Below are positions 14,861 through 21,967 of a stretch of DNA of 25,809 bases, in pieces. The stretch's first letter is position 1, and every line of letters starts with the position of its first letter. Made by a program: the position numbers and the translations under genes. A model generated the notes under the pieces. It was not told the origin of the DNA. It saw only the letters and a list, made by a program, of their open reading frames with translations, and ran no database searches. The stretch comes from Faecalibacterium sp. (GTDB taxonomy: Bacteria > Bacillota > Clostridia > Oscillospirales > Ruminococcaceae). The DNA lies in assembly GCA_017483235.1 (NCBI GenBank), contig JAFULE010000137.1:1-25809 (forward strand), given 5' to 3'.

Positions 14861-15334
14861 TTACTTACCCCACTCGTCCTTGATCTGGCCGATCTTGTCA
14901 AAGCCGTTCTGGTTGTTGATCTTGCGCTGGGGCACAAAGTCGCACATCCAGTCGCCAGCCAGGAACTTGGCAGCCATCTCGCAGGCCATGGTGGGGCCAA
15001 CCACCTGCACGCCCATAGCCAGAACGTTGGCGTTGTTGATGTACTTGATGCGTTCGGCGGTGTAGACACTCTCGCAGGCGATGGCACGCACATTGCGGAA
15101 GGCGTTGCACACCAGGCTGACGCCGCCGCCGGTGCCGCAGATGACCACGCCGCACTCGGCCTCGCCGGTATCCACCAGACGGCCCAGACGCTCGGCAGCC
15201 TCGTAGTACAGGGTGCCGTCGTTATCGCTCTGTGCGCCAACGTCGATCATCTCGTAGCCCAGACCGGCCAGATGGGCCTTGACGGTTTCTTTCATGGCGT
15301 AGCCGGTGGTTTCGGAAGCAATTGCAACTTTCAT
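14861..15334 (-). CDS. RpiB/LacA/LacB-family isomerase, atypical
   Basis: A 157-residue protein of the RpiB/LacAB fold. The core VVICGTGGGVSLVCNAFRNV carries the family Cys (Cys66), followed by RAIACES and INNANVLAMGVQVVG. Unlike ribose-5-phosphate isomerase B, the N-terminal DHxG motif is replaced by ETTG (residues 8-11), and the C-terminal GGRHxRR phosphate-binding segment is replaced by PQRKINNQNG. The substrate may therefore not be a sugar phosphate. It sits between the epimerase and PL22 genes. RpiB-fold enzymes are known to isomerise 4-deoxy-5-hexosulose uronate in streptococci (DhuI), so a KduI-like step is a reasonable guess. AAAGGAACGAG precedes the ATG. Confidence 0.9.
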   Translation of the reverse strand: MKVAIASETTGYAMKETVKAHLAGLGYEMIDVGAQSDNDGTLYYEAAERLGRLVDTGEAECGVVICGTGGGVSLVCNAFRNVRAIACESVYTAERIKYINNANVLAMGVQVVGPTMACEMAAKFLAGDWMCDFVPQRKINNQNGFDKIGQIKDEWGK

Positions 15335-15367
15335 AATTCTCGTTCCTTTCTTTGCAGGGTGAGTGGC

Positions 15368-16183
15368 TTATAATGCGCGCAGGTGCCGGACGAAGGGACC
15401 TGCGTTGGTACGAACAGCCTCCACCGAGGGCAGATTGTTGCACTCGAAGGAGCAATACTCGCTGTAGCCCCGGGCCTTGAGCATCTTATACACACCGTCG
15501 AAGTCGATGTGGCCGTAGCCGGGGAACCAGCGATTGGAGTCGGCAAAATGGACATGCTTGAGCTTGTCGCCGATCACCTCGATGGCCGCTTCCATCGAGG
15601 GGTCTTCGATGTTGGCGTGGAACACATCCCACAGCACACCTACACAATCGGGATTGCCCAGATACACCCGCACAAACTCAGCAGCCTCGGCAGCCGAGCA
15701 AAGCAGTGCGGTCTCGTAGCGGTTGATGCCCTCGAAGATGATGGTAACGCCCTTTTTATCGGCGTATTCCACAATGGGTTTCATCTGCTCGGCCAGCAGC
15801 TTTTTCTGGGCCTCCTGATGTTCGGGTACGCCAAGGCCGCGCAACAGGCCCATGGTCACCTTGCTGCCCAGCACGGCAGCGGCATCGATGTGCTGATAGA
15901 ACCGCTGCTGGGTGCGCTCGACCGAGACGGGATCGCTGAGCAGGGCGATCTTTTCCAGCGTGCGGGCCTGACCGGTGGAAAGGGTGGAGCAGCCCAGCTG
16001 CAGCGCATCCAGCTTGGCCTTCAGCGCGGGAATATCCACACCATTATAATTGGAGATGCACACCTCCACGCCGTCAAAACCGCTGGCCTTGGCCCACTGC
16101 AGGCCCTGGTCAAATTCGGCAGCGGTAAACGGAGAAAACGCAGTGTCGTACTGCAGGGTTAAGGTGGGGCTGAACTTGATCAT
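15368..16183 (-). CDS. Sugar phosphate isomerase/epimerase-type TIM-barrel protein
   Basis: A 271-residue xylose-isomerase-like TIM barrel (AP-endonuclease-2 fold). The four metal ligands of ketose 3-epimerases can be placed as Glu151 (IIFEGINRYE), Asp186 (LWDVFHANIED), His212 (HVHFADSN) and Glu247 (CSFECN), with His189 nearby. All are intact, so it should be an active cytoplasmic epimerase or isomerase on a keto-sugar or sugar acid. The start ATG at 16183 shares ATGA with the stop of the esterase gene, so translation is coupled. RpiB follows 33 bases later. The exact substrate cannot be read from sequence. Confidence 0.92.
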   Translation of the reverse strand: MIKFSPTLTLQYDTAFSPFTAAEFDQGLQWAKASGFDGVEVCISNYNGVDIPALKAKLDALQLGCSTLSTGQARTLEKIALLSDPVSVERTQQRFYQHIDAAAVLGSKVTMGLLRGLGVPEHQEAQKKLLAEQMKPIVEYADKKGVTIIFEGINRYETALLCSAAEAAEFVRVYLGNPDCVGVLWDVFHANIEDPSMEAAIEVIGDKLKHVHFADSNRWFPGYGHIDFDGVYKMLKARGYSEYCSFECNNLPSVEAVRTNAGPFVRHLRAL

Positions 16184-16956
16184 AGGGCAGTTCCTCCAAT
16201 TTGTTCCTGCAGCCAGTAATCGCACTGCTGCAGCCATGTGGCGATATGCAGATCGGGCAGCTGGCCCTCGGCAGGGTCGGCCACCTCGGCGGTGGCAAGG
16301 CTCATACCGTGCAGGCCATGGTCGTACAGATGATATTCCACCGGCACACCGGCGGCCAGCAGTGCCTGCACAAACAGCAGACTGTTTTGCACCGGCACCT
16401 TTTCGTCGGTGATGGTCTGCCACACAAAAGCAGGGGCGGTGTCGGGGGTAACCTGCTGTTCCAGCGAAAGGGCACGGCAAAGGGCCGCGTCGCCGGCGGT
16501 AAGCATTTCGCGGCTGCCGGGGTGGGCGTAGTCCCCCATGGTGATGACCGGGTAGGCCAGAATCATGCCGGCCGGGCGCACCGCCTGCTCCGGCGCAATT
16601 CCAGTTACCTCAGGGCTATTCCAGTAAACGCCCAGTGTAGCGGCAAGATGGCCGCCGGCCGAAAAGCCGCACACAAAAATTTTGTCCGGCGAAAAGCCGT
16701 ACACCGGCGCTTCGGCCTTTGCCTGCTGCAGCGCACCGGCCAGCTGCCGCGCGGGCAGAAACCCCAGTCCCGGTTGGTTTACGGTGTACTCGGCCACATA
16801 AGCATGATAGCCCAGTTGATTGAAGGCGCGGGCAATGGGGGCGCTTTCCCGGTCGGACAAAAAGCGGTAACCGCCGCCCGGGCAGATGACCACTACAGCG
16901 GGCTTTGCCACTGCCGTAGGGGCGTAATAAGTAAGTTTTACAGGCTGCACAAACAC
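16180..16956 (-). CDS. Alpha/beta-hydrolase, acetyl-esterase type
   Basis: A 258-residue esterase of the acetylxylan-esterase/BD-FAE group with no signal peptide, so it should be cytoplasmic. It shows oxyanion segment CPGGGY (25-30), nucleophile elbow CGFSAGG (Ser99), and likely acid and base in TDEKVP (Asp184) and HGLHG (His216). As first gene of an operon ending in a PL22 lyase, it could strip acetyl groups from imported pectin oligomers before cleavage; that is inference. The frame opens at GTG 16956. A second GTG two codons later (16950) has better spacing from GGGGG and may be the real start. Its 3' end overlaps the epimerase gene by four bases. Confidence 0.88.
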   Translation of the reverse strand: MFVQPVKLTYYAPTAVAKPAVVVICPGGGYRFLSDRESAPIARAFNQLGYHAYVAEYTVNQPGLGFLPARQLAGALQQAKAEAPVYGFSPDKIFVCGFSAGGHLAATLGVYWNSPEVTGIAPEQAVRPAGMILAYPVITMGDYAHPGSREMLTAGDAALCRALSLEQQVTPDTAPAFVWQTITDEKVPVQNSLLFVQALLAAGVPVEYHLYDHGLHGMSLATAEVADPAEGQLPDLHIATWLQQCDYWLQEQIGGTAL

Positions 16957-16985
16957 ACCCCCGCAAAAAAACTTTGCGAAACAAC

Positions 16986-16997
16986 TAAAACGTTTTA
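16986..16997. promoter_or_regulatory. LacI-type operator candidate TAAAACGTTTTA
   Basis: Perfect 12-base palindrome with the central CG typical of LacI/CcpA-family sites. It lies 14-25 bases after the -10 box of the esterase operon, where a bound repressor would block initiation. The local LacI-type regulator (18737-19813) or CcpA could bind. The flanks do not match a full cre site. Confidence 0.6.
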
Positions 16998-17010
16998 CTT
17001 TACTTTTTTT

Positions 17011-17039
17011 ATTGTATAAAATACTCGGCGCAAGGTCAA
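17011..17039 (-). promoter_or_regulatory. Promoter of esterase-epimerase-rpiB-PL22 operon
   Basis: TTGACC (17039-17034), 17-base spacer, TACAAT (17016-17011) on the minus strand. The start would fall near 17004, just before the TAAAACGTTTTA palindrome. The rest of the 300-bp divergent region 16957-17256 holds the HIT-gene promoter and two inverted repeats. Confidence 0.8.
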
Positions 17040-17114
17040 GAATTTTTGCCTATTTTTTTGCCGGAAACTGTACATTTCGTTTACAACCGCCAAACAAGCC
17101 AAACAGTTTTTGGT

Positions 17115-17131
17115 TGTTTTTTCAAAAAACA
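17115..17131. repeat. 17-bp inverted repeat in divergent promoter region
   Basis: TGTTTTTTCAAAAAACA is a perfect palindrome around one central base, just upstream of the HIT-gene -35 region. It could be a protein site or simply A/T-tract DNA. Confidence 0.4.
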
Positions 17132-17135
17132 TTTC

Positions 17136-17164
17136 TTGTACTGCGCCGCTGGCTATGATACCAT
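17136..17164 (+). promoter_or_regulatory. Possible promoter of HIT-oxidoreductase operon
   Basis: TTGTAC (17136-17141), 17-base spacer, TACCAT (17159-17164). TATGAT at 17154-17159 is an alternative -10 without a good -35. The fit is moderate. Confidence 0.4.
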
Positions 17165-17176
17165 GAGGGTATCATA
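17154..17176. promoter_or_regulatory. Operator-like inverted repeat over HIT promoter
   Basis: TATGATACC (17154-17162) and GGTATCATA (17168-17176) are perfect nine-base arms with a five-base spacer. They cover both possible -10 boxes, so a bound regulator would block transcription. The binding protein is unknown. Confidence 0.5.
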
Positions 17177-17256
17177 CTGCCGTATTATGCGGCTGCACCG
17201 TTTTCGCGCAGGGCGTGTCTGCCCTGTCAGGCCATATCATAAGGAGGATACTTATT

Positions 17257-17676
17257 ATGAAAGATAACAACTGCGCTTACTGCATGCAGGGCGAACTGGT
17301 CGCCAAATTTGCCTACCCCGTCTGCGAGCTGGAAACCAGCTTTGTGTACATTTTTAAAGAACAAAGCAAGCCCGGCCGCTGTGTGGTGGCCTACAAGGAC
17401 CACGTAAGCGAGCTGGTCAGCATCAGTGCCGAGCAGCGCGCCGCCTTTATCGAGGATTGCTGCAAGGTGGCCAATGCCATGCACAAGGCCTTCCACCCCA
17501 ACAAGATCAACTACGGCACCTACGGCGATACCGGCTGCCATCTGCACATGCACCTGTGCCCCAAGTATGAGGGCGGCGACGAATGGGGCGGCACCTTCCA
17601 GATGAACCCCGGCAAGGTATACCTGACCGACGCCGAGTACGAGGTTCTGGCCCAGAAGGTGCGCGACAACCTGTAA
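17257..17676 (+). CDS. HIT-family (histidine triad) protein
   Basis: A 139-residue nucleotide-binding HIT protein, probably a hydrolase or transferase acting on nucleoside phosphoramidates, dinucleotides or nucleotide-sugar-like compounds. The triad is GCHLHMHLCPKY (His95, His97, His99). CAYC near the N-terminus (Cys6, Cys9) may bind zinc as in other Zn-type HIT proteins. The ATG at 17257 is preceded by AAGGAGGA. The oxidoreductase gene follows after 25 bases, so the two form an operon, divergent from the esterase operon. A physiological substrate cannot be named. Confidence 0.93.
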   Translation: MKDNNCAYCMQGELVAKFAYPVCELETSFVYIFKEQSKPGRCVVAYKDHVSELVSISAEQRAAFIEDCCKVANAMHKAFHPNKINYGTYGDTGCHLHMHLCPKYEGGDEWGGTFQMNPGKVYLTDAEYEVLAQKVRDNL

Positions 17677-17701
17677 TCCGATCAGGGAAGGAGAACTTGC
17701 T

Positions 17702-18688
17702 ATGCTTCATTGGGGCCTTTTGGCTACGGGCGTGATCGCCCGCAAATTCGCCGCCACGGTCAACGCCATGGGGCAGGCCGAGCAGAACGTTCTGGTTGCC
17801 TGTGCCGCCCGTGAACAGACCCGTGCGCAGGCCTTTGCCGACGAATTCAGCATTCCCACCGCTTATGGCAGCTATGAGCAGCTGGTGAACGACCCTGCCG
17901 TGGATATCGTTTACATCAGTTCGCCCAACAACCTGCATGCCGAGCACATTCGCCTTTGCCTTGCCCACGGCAAGCATGTGCTGTGCGAAAAACCCTTCAC
18001 CTTCATCGCCAAAGATGCTGCCGAGCTGTATGCACTGGCCGCTGAAAAGGGCCTGTTCTTAATGGAGGCACTGTGGACCTATCATCTGCCGCTGATCCAA
18101 AAAGCACAGCAGCTGCTGGCCGAAGGCGCCATCGGGCAGGTGCAGCATCTGCGGGCCGACTACGGCTTTATTGCCACCGGCGCACGCCGGGTGCGCAAGT
18201 TCCGGTCTGAGTTAGCTGGCGGAGCCTTGCTGGACATTGGCATCTACAATTTGGCCTTTGCCCGCCAGATGCTGGGCAGCCATCTGGGCAACTTTACCGG
18301 GCAGCCCAAACTGAGTGAATTCGGCACCGACTGGTTCAGCCACATCACCGGCGAATATGCCGGCGGTATCACCGCTGCCATGACCGCCTGTATTGGTCTG
18401 CAGATGCCGGTGCAGGGTGTGGTTTACGGCACCGAGGGGCAGCTGTTCTTCCCCAACTATCAGCAGGCCCAGAAGATGGTGCTGATCAAAAACAACGGTG
18501 AAGAAGAAGTGTTCGAAATGCCCTTTGACCACACCGGTTTTGAGTATCAGGTGCGGGAATGCGCACGCTGCATCGCGCAGGGGCTTACTGCCAGCCCGGT
18601 GTATCCGCCGCAAACCAGCATTGCTCACATGGACGAGCTGGACCGCATCCGCGCCGCCTGGGGCATGAAGTTTGCCTGCGAAGCGTAA
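17702..18688 (+). CDS. Gfo/Idh/MocA-family oxidoreductase
   Basis: A 328-residue NAD(P)-dependent dehydrogenase. The N-terminal Rossmann domain starts WGLLATGVIARKF, reaches the second-strand region LVACAARE, and carries the family motif CEKPFT (Glu96-Lys97-Pro98). The C-terminal alpha/beta domain includes GGALLDIGIYNLAFA. It is closest in style to the dihydrodiol-dehydrogenase/1,5-anhydro-fructose-reductase group. AAGGAGA precedes the ATG. Next to a pectin-oligomer locus it could reduce a keto-uronate intermediate, but this family acts on many sugars and polyols, so that is only a possibility. No plus-strand terminator was seen; the hairpin that follows has its T-tract on the other strand. 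Confidence 0.93.
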   Translation: MLHWGLLATGVIARKFAATVNAMGQAEQNVLVACAAREQTRAQAFADEFSIPTAYGSYEQLVNDPAVDIVYISSPNNLHAEHIRLCLAHGKHVLCEKPFTFIAKDAAELYALAAEKGLFLMEALWTYHLPLIQKAQQLLAEGAIGQVQHLRADYGFIATGARRVRKFRSELAGGALLDIGIYNLAFARQMLGSHLGNFTGQPKLSEFGTDWFSHITGEYAGGITAAMTACIGLQMPVQGVVYGTEGQLFFPNYQQAQKMVLIKNNGEEEVFEMPFDHTGFEYQVRECARCIAQGLTASPVYPPQTSIAHMDELDRIRAAWGMKFACEA

Positions 18689-18692
18689 CAGC

Positions 18693-18719
18693 AAAAAAGC
18701 CGCCCCACACAGGGGCGGC
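18693..18719 (-). terminator. Terminator of lacI-type regulator gene
   Basis: GCCGCCCC / GGGGCGGC stem (18699-18706, 18712-18719) with loop ACACA. On the minus strand six T follow (18698-18693). It sits 17 bases after the regulator's stop. Confidence 0.88.
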
Positions 18720-18736
18720 ACAGCCGAATCGACAGG

Positions 18737-19813
18737 TTATTCTTCACATTCCAGTTCCTGCAGATAAAACTGCACGTTGCTTCTGATGACAATGGCACTG
18801 TTCAGCTGCACCTGCTTTTTCTGGGGCGGGTTGTGCCGCAGCAGCTGCTCCAGCAGAATATCGGCGCCACGGGCACCCTGCTCGCGCGGTTTTTTGTACA
18901 GCAGATAGTTCAGGGTTCCATCCTGCAGGGCTTGCGCACTTTCGGGAAAAACTTCACTTCCCACCACACAGAGCTTTTGCTGCAGGTTCAGCCGGCGAAT
19001 GGCATCGCACAGCGGCGGCGTAGATCGGGCCGCCACCGAATAGGCGCCCTGATAATTGCCGGAGCTTAAGCTGTCGTACAGTTTTTGCTCCAGCTGCTCG
19101 TGCTCGAACACGCCGTAGATGGTTTTCAGCCGGTAGTCATCCCCCAGCCCGTCCTGAAAGCCGCGCAGGTTTTCGATGTTGGAGTTCATCTCGGGCGAGC
19201 CGGCACACACCAGAATCTTGCCGCCGGGGGCAATGTGGCTGCGCAGCAGCTCGGCTGCGATCTGGCCGTCGGCATAGTGGTTGCTTTGCACCACGCACAG
19301 GCTGCTTTGGGCCGCCACACTTTCGCACAGCATCACCACCGGAACTCCCATCTCGTTCAGCCGTTCCACCGCAAGGGCATCCGGGCCGCGCATCAGGCCG
19401 CCGGCGATCACACCGTCGATCTCGCCGTTGTACGCTTCCAGCAGCCGATCGACCCCGCTGCTGAAGCTTTGGGCGTCATCCCGTCCATCGCGGGAATAGG
19501 GCATTTCCACCGTTTCCAGACGGTAATCGGAATACGTCTGCATCCGGTCGCGGCAGCCCTGCCAGACATAATGGTAATAAAAGCGGTCGCCCCGCTCCTG
19601 CTGCGGAAAGGCCAGCACAATGCGCAGCGGCTTCATTTTTAAGGTGGCCGCCAGCACGTTGGGACGGTAGCCCATCTCTTCGGCCACCTGCCGGATCCGG
19701 CTGCGCAGCTCTTCGCCCACACCGGGCTTATCGTTCAGCGCACGGTGCACCGTTCCGCTGGAAACCTTCATCCGTTCGGCAATGTCCCGCACGGTTACCC
19801 GCTTGTCGTTCAT
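18737..19813 (-). CDS. LacI-family transcriptional regulator
   Basis: A 358-residue repressor-type regulator. The N-terminal LacI helix-turn-helix is VTVRDIAERMKVSSGTVHRA with LNDKPGVG, followed by hinge RPNVLAATLK. A periplasmic-binding-protein-like sensor domain (about 60-350) includes IDGVIAGGLMRG, GVPVVMLCES, HYADGQIAAELL and GKILVCAGSPEMN. The start is ATG 19813 after GGGGGACAGG; a longer frame to 19852 has no better site. It is divergent from the epimerase gene by 53 bp and neighbours the oxidoreductase. The nearby palindrome TAAAACGTTTTA has LacI-site form, so this protein is a candidate regulator of the esterase/PL22 operon. No matching site was found at its own promoter. Confidence 0.95.
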   Translation of the reverse strand: MNDKRVTVRDIAERMKVSSGTVHRALNDKPGVGEELRSRIRQVAEEMGYRPNVLAATLKMKPLRIVLAFPQQERGDRFYYHYVWQGCRDRMQTYSDYRLETVEMPYSRDGRDDAQSFSSGVDRLLEAYNGEIDGVIAGGLMRGPDALAVERLNEMGVPVVMLCESVAAQSSLCVVQSNHYADGQIAAELLRSHIAPGGKILVCAGSPEMNSNIENLRGFQDGLGDDYRLKTIYGVFEHEQLEQKLYDSLSSGNYQGAYSVAARSTPPLCDAIRRLNLQQKLCVVGSEVFPESAQALQDGTLNYLLYKKPREQGARGADILLEQLLRHNPPQKKQVQLNSAIVIRSNVQFYLQELECEE

Positions 19814-19866
19814 CCCTGTCCCCCGTTTCGTTTGTTTTAAGCTAATCAGCAAAGGAGCTTTCTGTT

Positions 19867-20556
19867 ATGAGAATCATCAATTCCCCCAGCCTTGCCAACT
19901 GTGATCTGCTGACTTTGGGCAGTCAGGTAGAACAGCTGGTTGAAGGCGGCGCCCCCTGGTTTCACATCGACTTTATGGACGGCCACTATGTGCCCAACCT
20001 CTGCTTCCCGCTGCGCATTCTCAGCGACCTGAAGGCCAAGTACCCGCAGGTGGAAACCGACGTGCACATGATGGTGACCAACCCCATGGACTACCTGCCC
20101 CGGCTGAAGGAAGCCGGCGCCGACTGGGTCAGCTTCCATCTGGACTCCACCAACTTCTCCCGCCGCGTGCTGGACACCATCCATGCCCTTGGCATGAAGG
20201 GCGGCGTGGTGATCAACCCCAGCCAGCGCATTGATGTGCTGGAGCCGCTGATCGACCACGTGGATTATGTGGTGCTGATGGCGGTAGAGCCGGGCTATGC
20301 CGGCCAGAAATTTATGCTGGACAGCATCCCCCGCGTAAAAGAGCTGGTGGAGCTGCGCAAAAAGTACAACAAGGACTTCCTGATCTCGGTGGATGGTGCC
20401 ATCACCATGCCCGCCGCCGTGGAATGCGCCAAGCTGGGCGCCGAAGTGTTTGTGACCGGCATTTTCACCGTATTCCAGCAGGATATTCCCATTGCACCGG
20501 CCTGCCGCCGGTTTGAAAAGACCCTGCACGACGCCATTGCACAGGCTGCCGAGTGA
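19867..20556 (+). CDS. Ribulose-phosphate 3-epimerase family protein
   Basis: A 229-residue TIM-barrel epimerase. The catalytic and metal-binding motifs of the Rpe/AlsE family are visible: SPSLA, HIDFMDGHYVPN (His33, Asp35), DVHMMV (His67), VEPGYAGQKF and SVDGAIT (Asp176). The usual VDGGI is VDGAI, and VEPGYAGQ is nearer to allulose-6-phosphate epimerases than to housekeeping Rpe, so the substrate may be a hexulose or modified ketose phosphate. AAAGGAGC precedes the ATG. It is divergent from the LacI-type regulator by 53 bp, which suggests it is a regulated catabolic gene rather than the pentose-pathway copy. Confidence 0.92.
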   Translation: MRIINSPSLANCDLLTLGSQVEQLVEGGAPWFHIDFMDGHYVPNLCFPLRILSDLKAKYPQVETDVHMMVTNPMDYLPRLKEAGADWVSFHLDSTNFSRRVLDTIHALGMKGGVVINPSQRIDVLEPLIDHVDYVVLMAVEPGYAGQKFMLDSIPRVKELVELRKKYNKDFLISVDGAITMPAAVECAKLGAEVFVTGIFTVFQQDIPIAPACRRFEKTLHDAIAQAAE

Positions 20557-20602
20557 TTATACTTTAGCCTGCCCGGCAAGGGTCTGTCAAGTAAAAAAGA
20601 AC

Positions 20603-20647
20603 AAAACAGCGCCGCTTGCGGGAAGTCCCCGCCAGCGACGCTGTTTT
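20603..20647. terminator. Bidirectional terminator between epimerase and AI-2E permease genes
   Basis: AAAACAGCG (20603-20611) pairs with CGCTGTTTT (20639-20647), continuing inward through CGCT/AGCG and GCGGG/CCCGC with few mismatches. T-tracts exist on both strands, serving the two convergent genes. Confidence 0.9.
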
Positions 20648-20650
20648 TTC

Positions 20651-21814
20651 TTATTCTTCTTCGGCTGTGGCCGCCTTTCGGCGTTCGCGAGCTGCGGTAG
20701 CCTCTCGTACAAGGGTGTACACCACCGAAGCCACCGGTACTGCCAGCAGCATGCCGGCAATGCCGCCAAAACCGCTGCCCACCGTTACGGCAGCCAGCAC
20801 CCACATGGCCGGCAGCCCCACCGAGCTGCCCACCACCTTGGGGTAGATCAGGTTGCCCTCGACCTGCTGCAGGATCAGCAGATAGACCACAAAGATCACC
20901 GCCTGCAGTGGATTGACGGTCAGGATCATAAACGCGCCCACGATCATGCCGATCCACGCGCCCACAATGGGCAGCAAAGCGGTAACCCCCACCAGCGCGC
21001 CGATCATTGGGGCATAGGGCAGCCGCAGCAGCACCATACCCAGCGCGCACAGGCTGCCCAGAATGACTGCCTCAATGGTCTGGCCGGCGATGAATTTTTG
21101 AAAAATGCCGCTGGCTACTGCCGCCACGTGGGTGATAATGCCGCCCACCCGGGCCGGCAGCCAGGCATCGATCAGCCGGCAAAGCTGGGCCTTGAGTTTT
21201 TCCTTGCCCAGCAGGATATAGATGGCAAACACCAGCCCCATGATAAAGTTGATCAAGCCACCGGTCACCGTGCCAACCACACTGACCGTCGAGCCCATCA
21301 GGGCGGTAACACCGCCGCTTACGGTAGCCAGCAGGTTATCTTTGATGCCATCCCAGTCCACTGACAGGCTGCTCAGCCAGTTACCGTAGGGCATCTGGCT
21401 GAAATCGGCAGTATTCAGCCATGCAGTGATCAGGTTTACCGCTTCCACCACACCGGCTGCCAGGGTGATCACCGCCTCAGCCAGCGCGGGCACTACCAGC
21501 AGAACAACGCCGGCAAAAATGCCTACCACAAACAGAATGGCCAGCACCATAGCCAGCGGCCGGCGCAGCGCCTGTTTTTTGGGGTCTGCGGTTTTGGCAA
21601 ACAACCGCCCTTCGATCGCAGCCATGGGCACATTCAGCACCAGTGCCATGGCTGCGCCCAGCAACAGCGGCTGCACCAGACCCATTGCCCAGCTTACCGC
21701 ACCGGTAACCACCGTCAGATTGCCCACACCCAAATAAATCAGCACACAGGCGGTAAACACGCTGACCACCCACCGGGCGGCGGTGCGCTGTTTGGCTTTG
21801 TCTTCCCAGAACAT
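20651..21814 (-). CDS. AI-2E family transporter (PerM/YdiK-like permease)
   Basis: A 387-residue polytopic membrane protein of the AI-2E exporter superfamily. It has three N-terminal helices (VVSVFTACVLIYLGV and following), a long soluble segment (about 125-200), then a C-terminal cluster of helices with the family pattern GFAIYILLG-like LVFAIYILLGKEK, LPYAPMIGALVGVTALLPIV and PKVVGSSVGLPAMWVL. Members move small molecules or sodium/protons; a signalling role cannot be assumed from the name. The start is ATG 21814 with AAGGGG upstream; the frame could extend to a TTG at 21841. It is a single-gene unit with its own promoter. Confidence 0.93.
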   Translation of the reverse strand: MFWEDKAKQRTAARWVVSVFTACVLIYLGVGNLTVVTGAVSWAMGLVQPLLLGAAMALVLNVPMAAIEGRLFAKTADPKKQALRRPLAMVLAILFVVGIFAGVVLLVVPALAEAVITLAAGVVEAVNLITAWLNTADFSQMPYGNWLSSLSVDWDGIKDNLLATVSGGVTALMGSTVSVVGTVTGGLINFIMGLVFAIYILLGKEKLKAQLCRLIDAWLPARVGGIITHVAAVASGIFQKFIAGQTIEAVILGSLCALGMVLLRLPYAPMIGALVGVTALLPIVGAWIGMIVGAFMILTVNPLQAVIFVVYLLILQQVEGNLIYPKVVGSSVGLPAMWVLAAVTVGSGFGGIAGMLLAVPVASVVYTLVREATAARERRKAATAEEE

Positions 21815-21861
21815 GACAGGTAACCCCTTCTTTGCGCCCAATAGGGCATTGTAATACGGTT

Positions 21862-21891
21862 ATTGTAGCATATCCCATGGGACGAAAACAA
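21862..21891 (-). promoter_or_regulatory. Promoter of AI-2E permease gene
   Basis: TTGTTT (21891-21886), 18-base spacer, TACAAT (21867-21862), with an extended -10 TGC. The spacer holds the palindrome TCCCATGGGA (21873-21882). Confidence 0.65.
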
Positions 21892-21925
21892 TCACAGAAC
21901 CGTGAACAAACCTTTGGTTTTATGT

Positions 21926-21963
21926 AAAAAAGCAGCCCTGCCGCACCGGCAGGGCTGCTTTTT
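21926..21963 (-). terminator. Terminator of araM-type gene
   Basis: Seventeen-base perfect arms (21927-21943, 21947-21963) ending in A5/T5, with core CAGCCCTGCC / GGCAGGGCTG. On the minus strand six T follow. The same core recurs in the rpsI terminator. Confidence 0.92.
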
Positions 21964-21967
21964 CAGC

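Noticed and set aside
13460..15373. A 637-codon open frame on the plus strand
   Set aside because: It lies opposite the PL22 and RpiB-like genes, both clearly coding, and shows no family motif or ribosome site.
13604..16163. Inverted genes for a classical kduI/kduD pair
   Set aside because: No KduI cupin or short-chain dehydrogenase motif was found. Enzymes here are PL22, RpiB-like and TIM-barrel types.
16986..16997. Catabolite (cre) site
   Set aside because: The core AAAACGTTTT fits, but the outer TG/CA bases of cre are replaced by CT/AC. A LacI-type operator is the simpler reading, although CcpA binding is not excluded.
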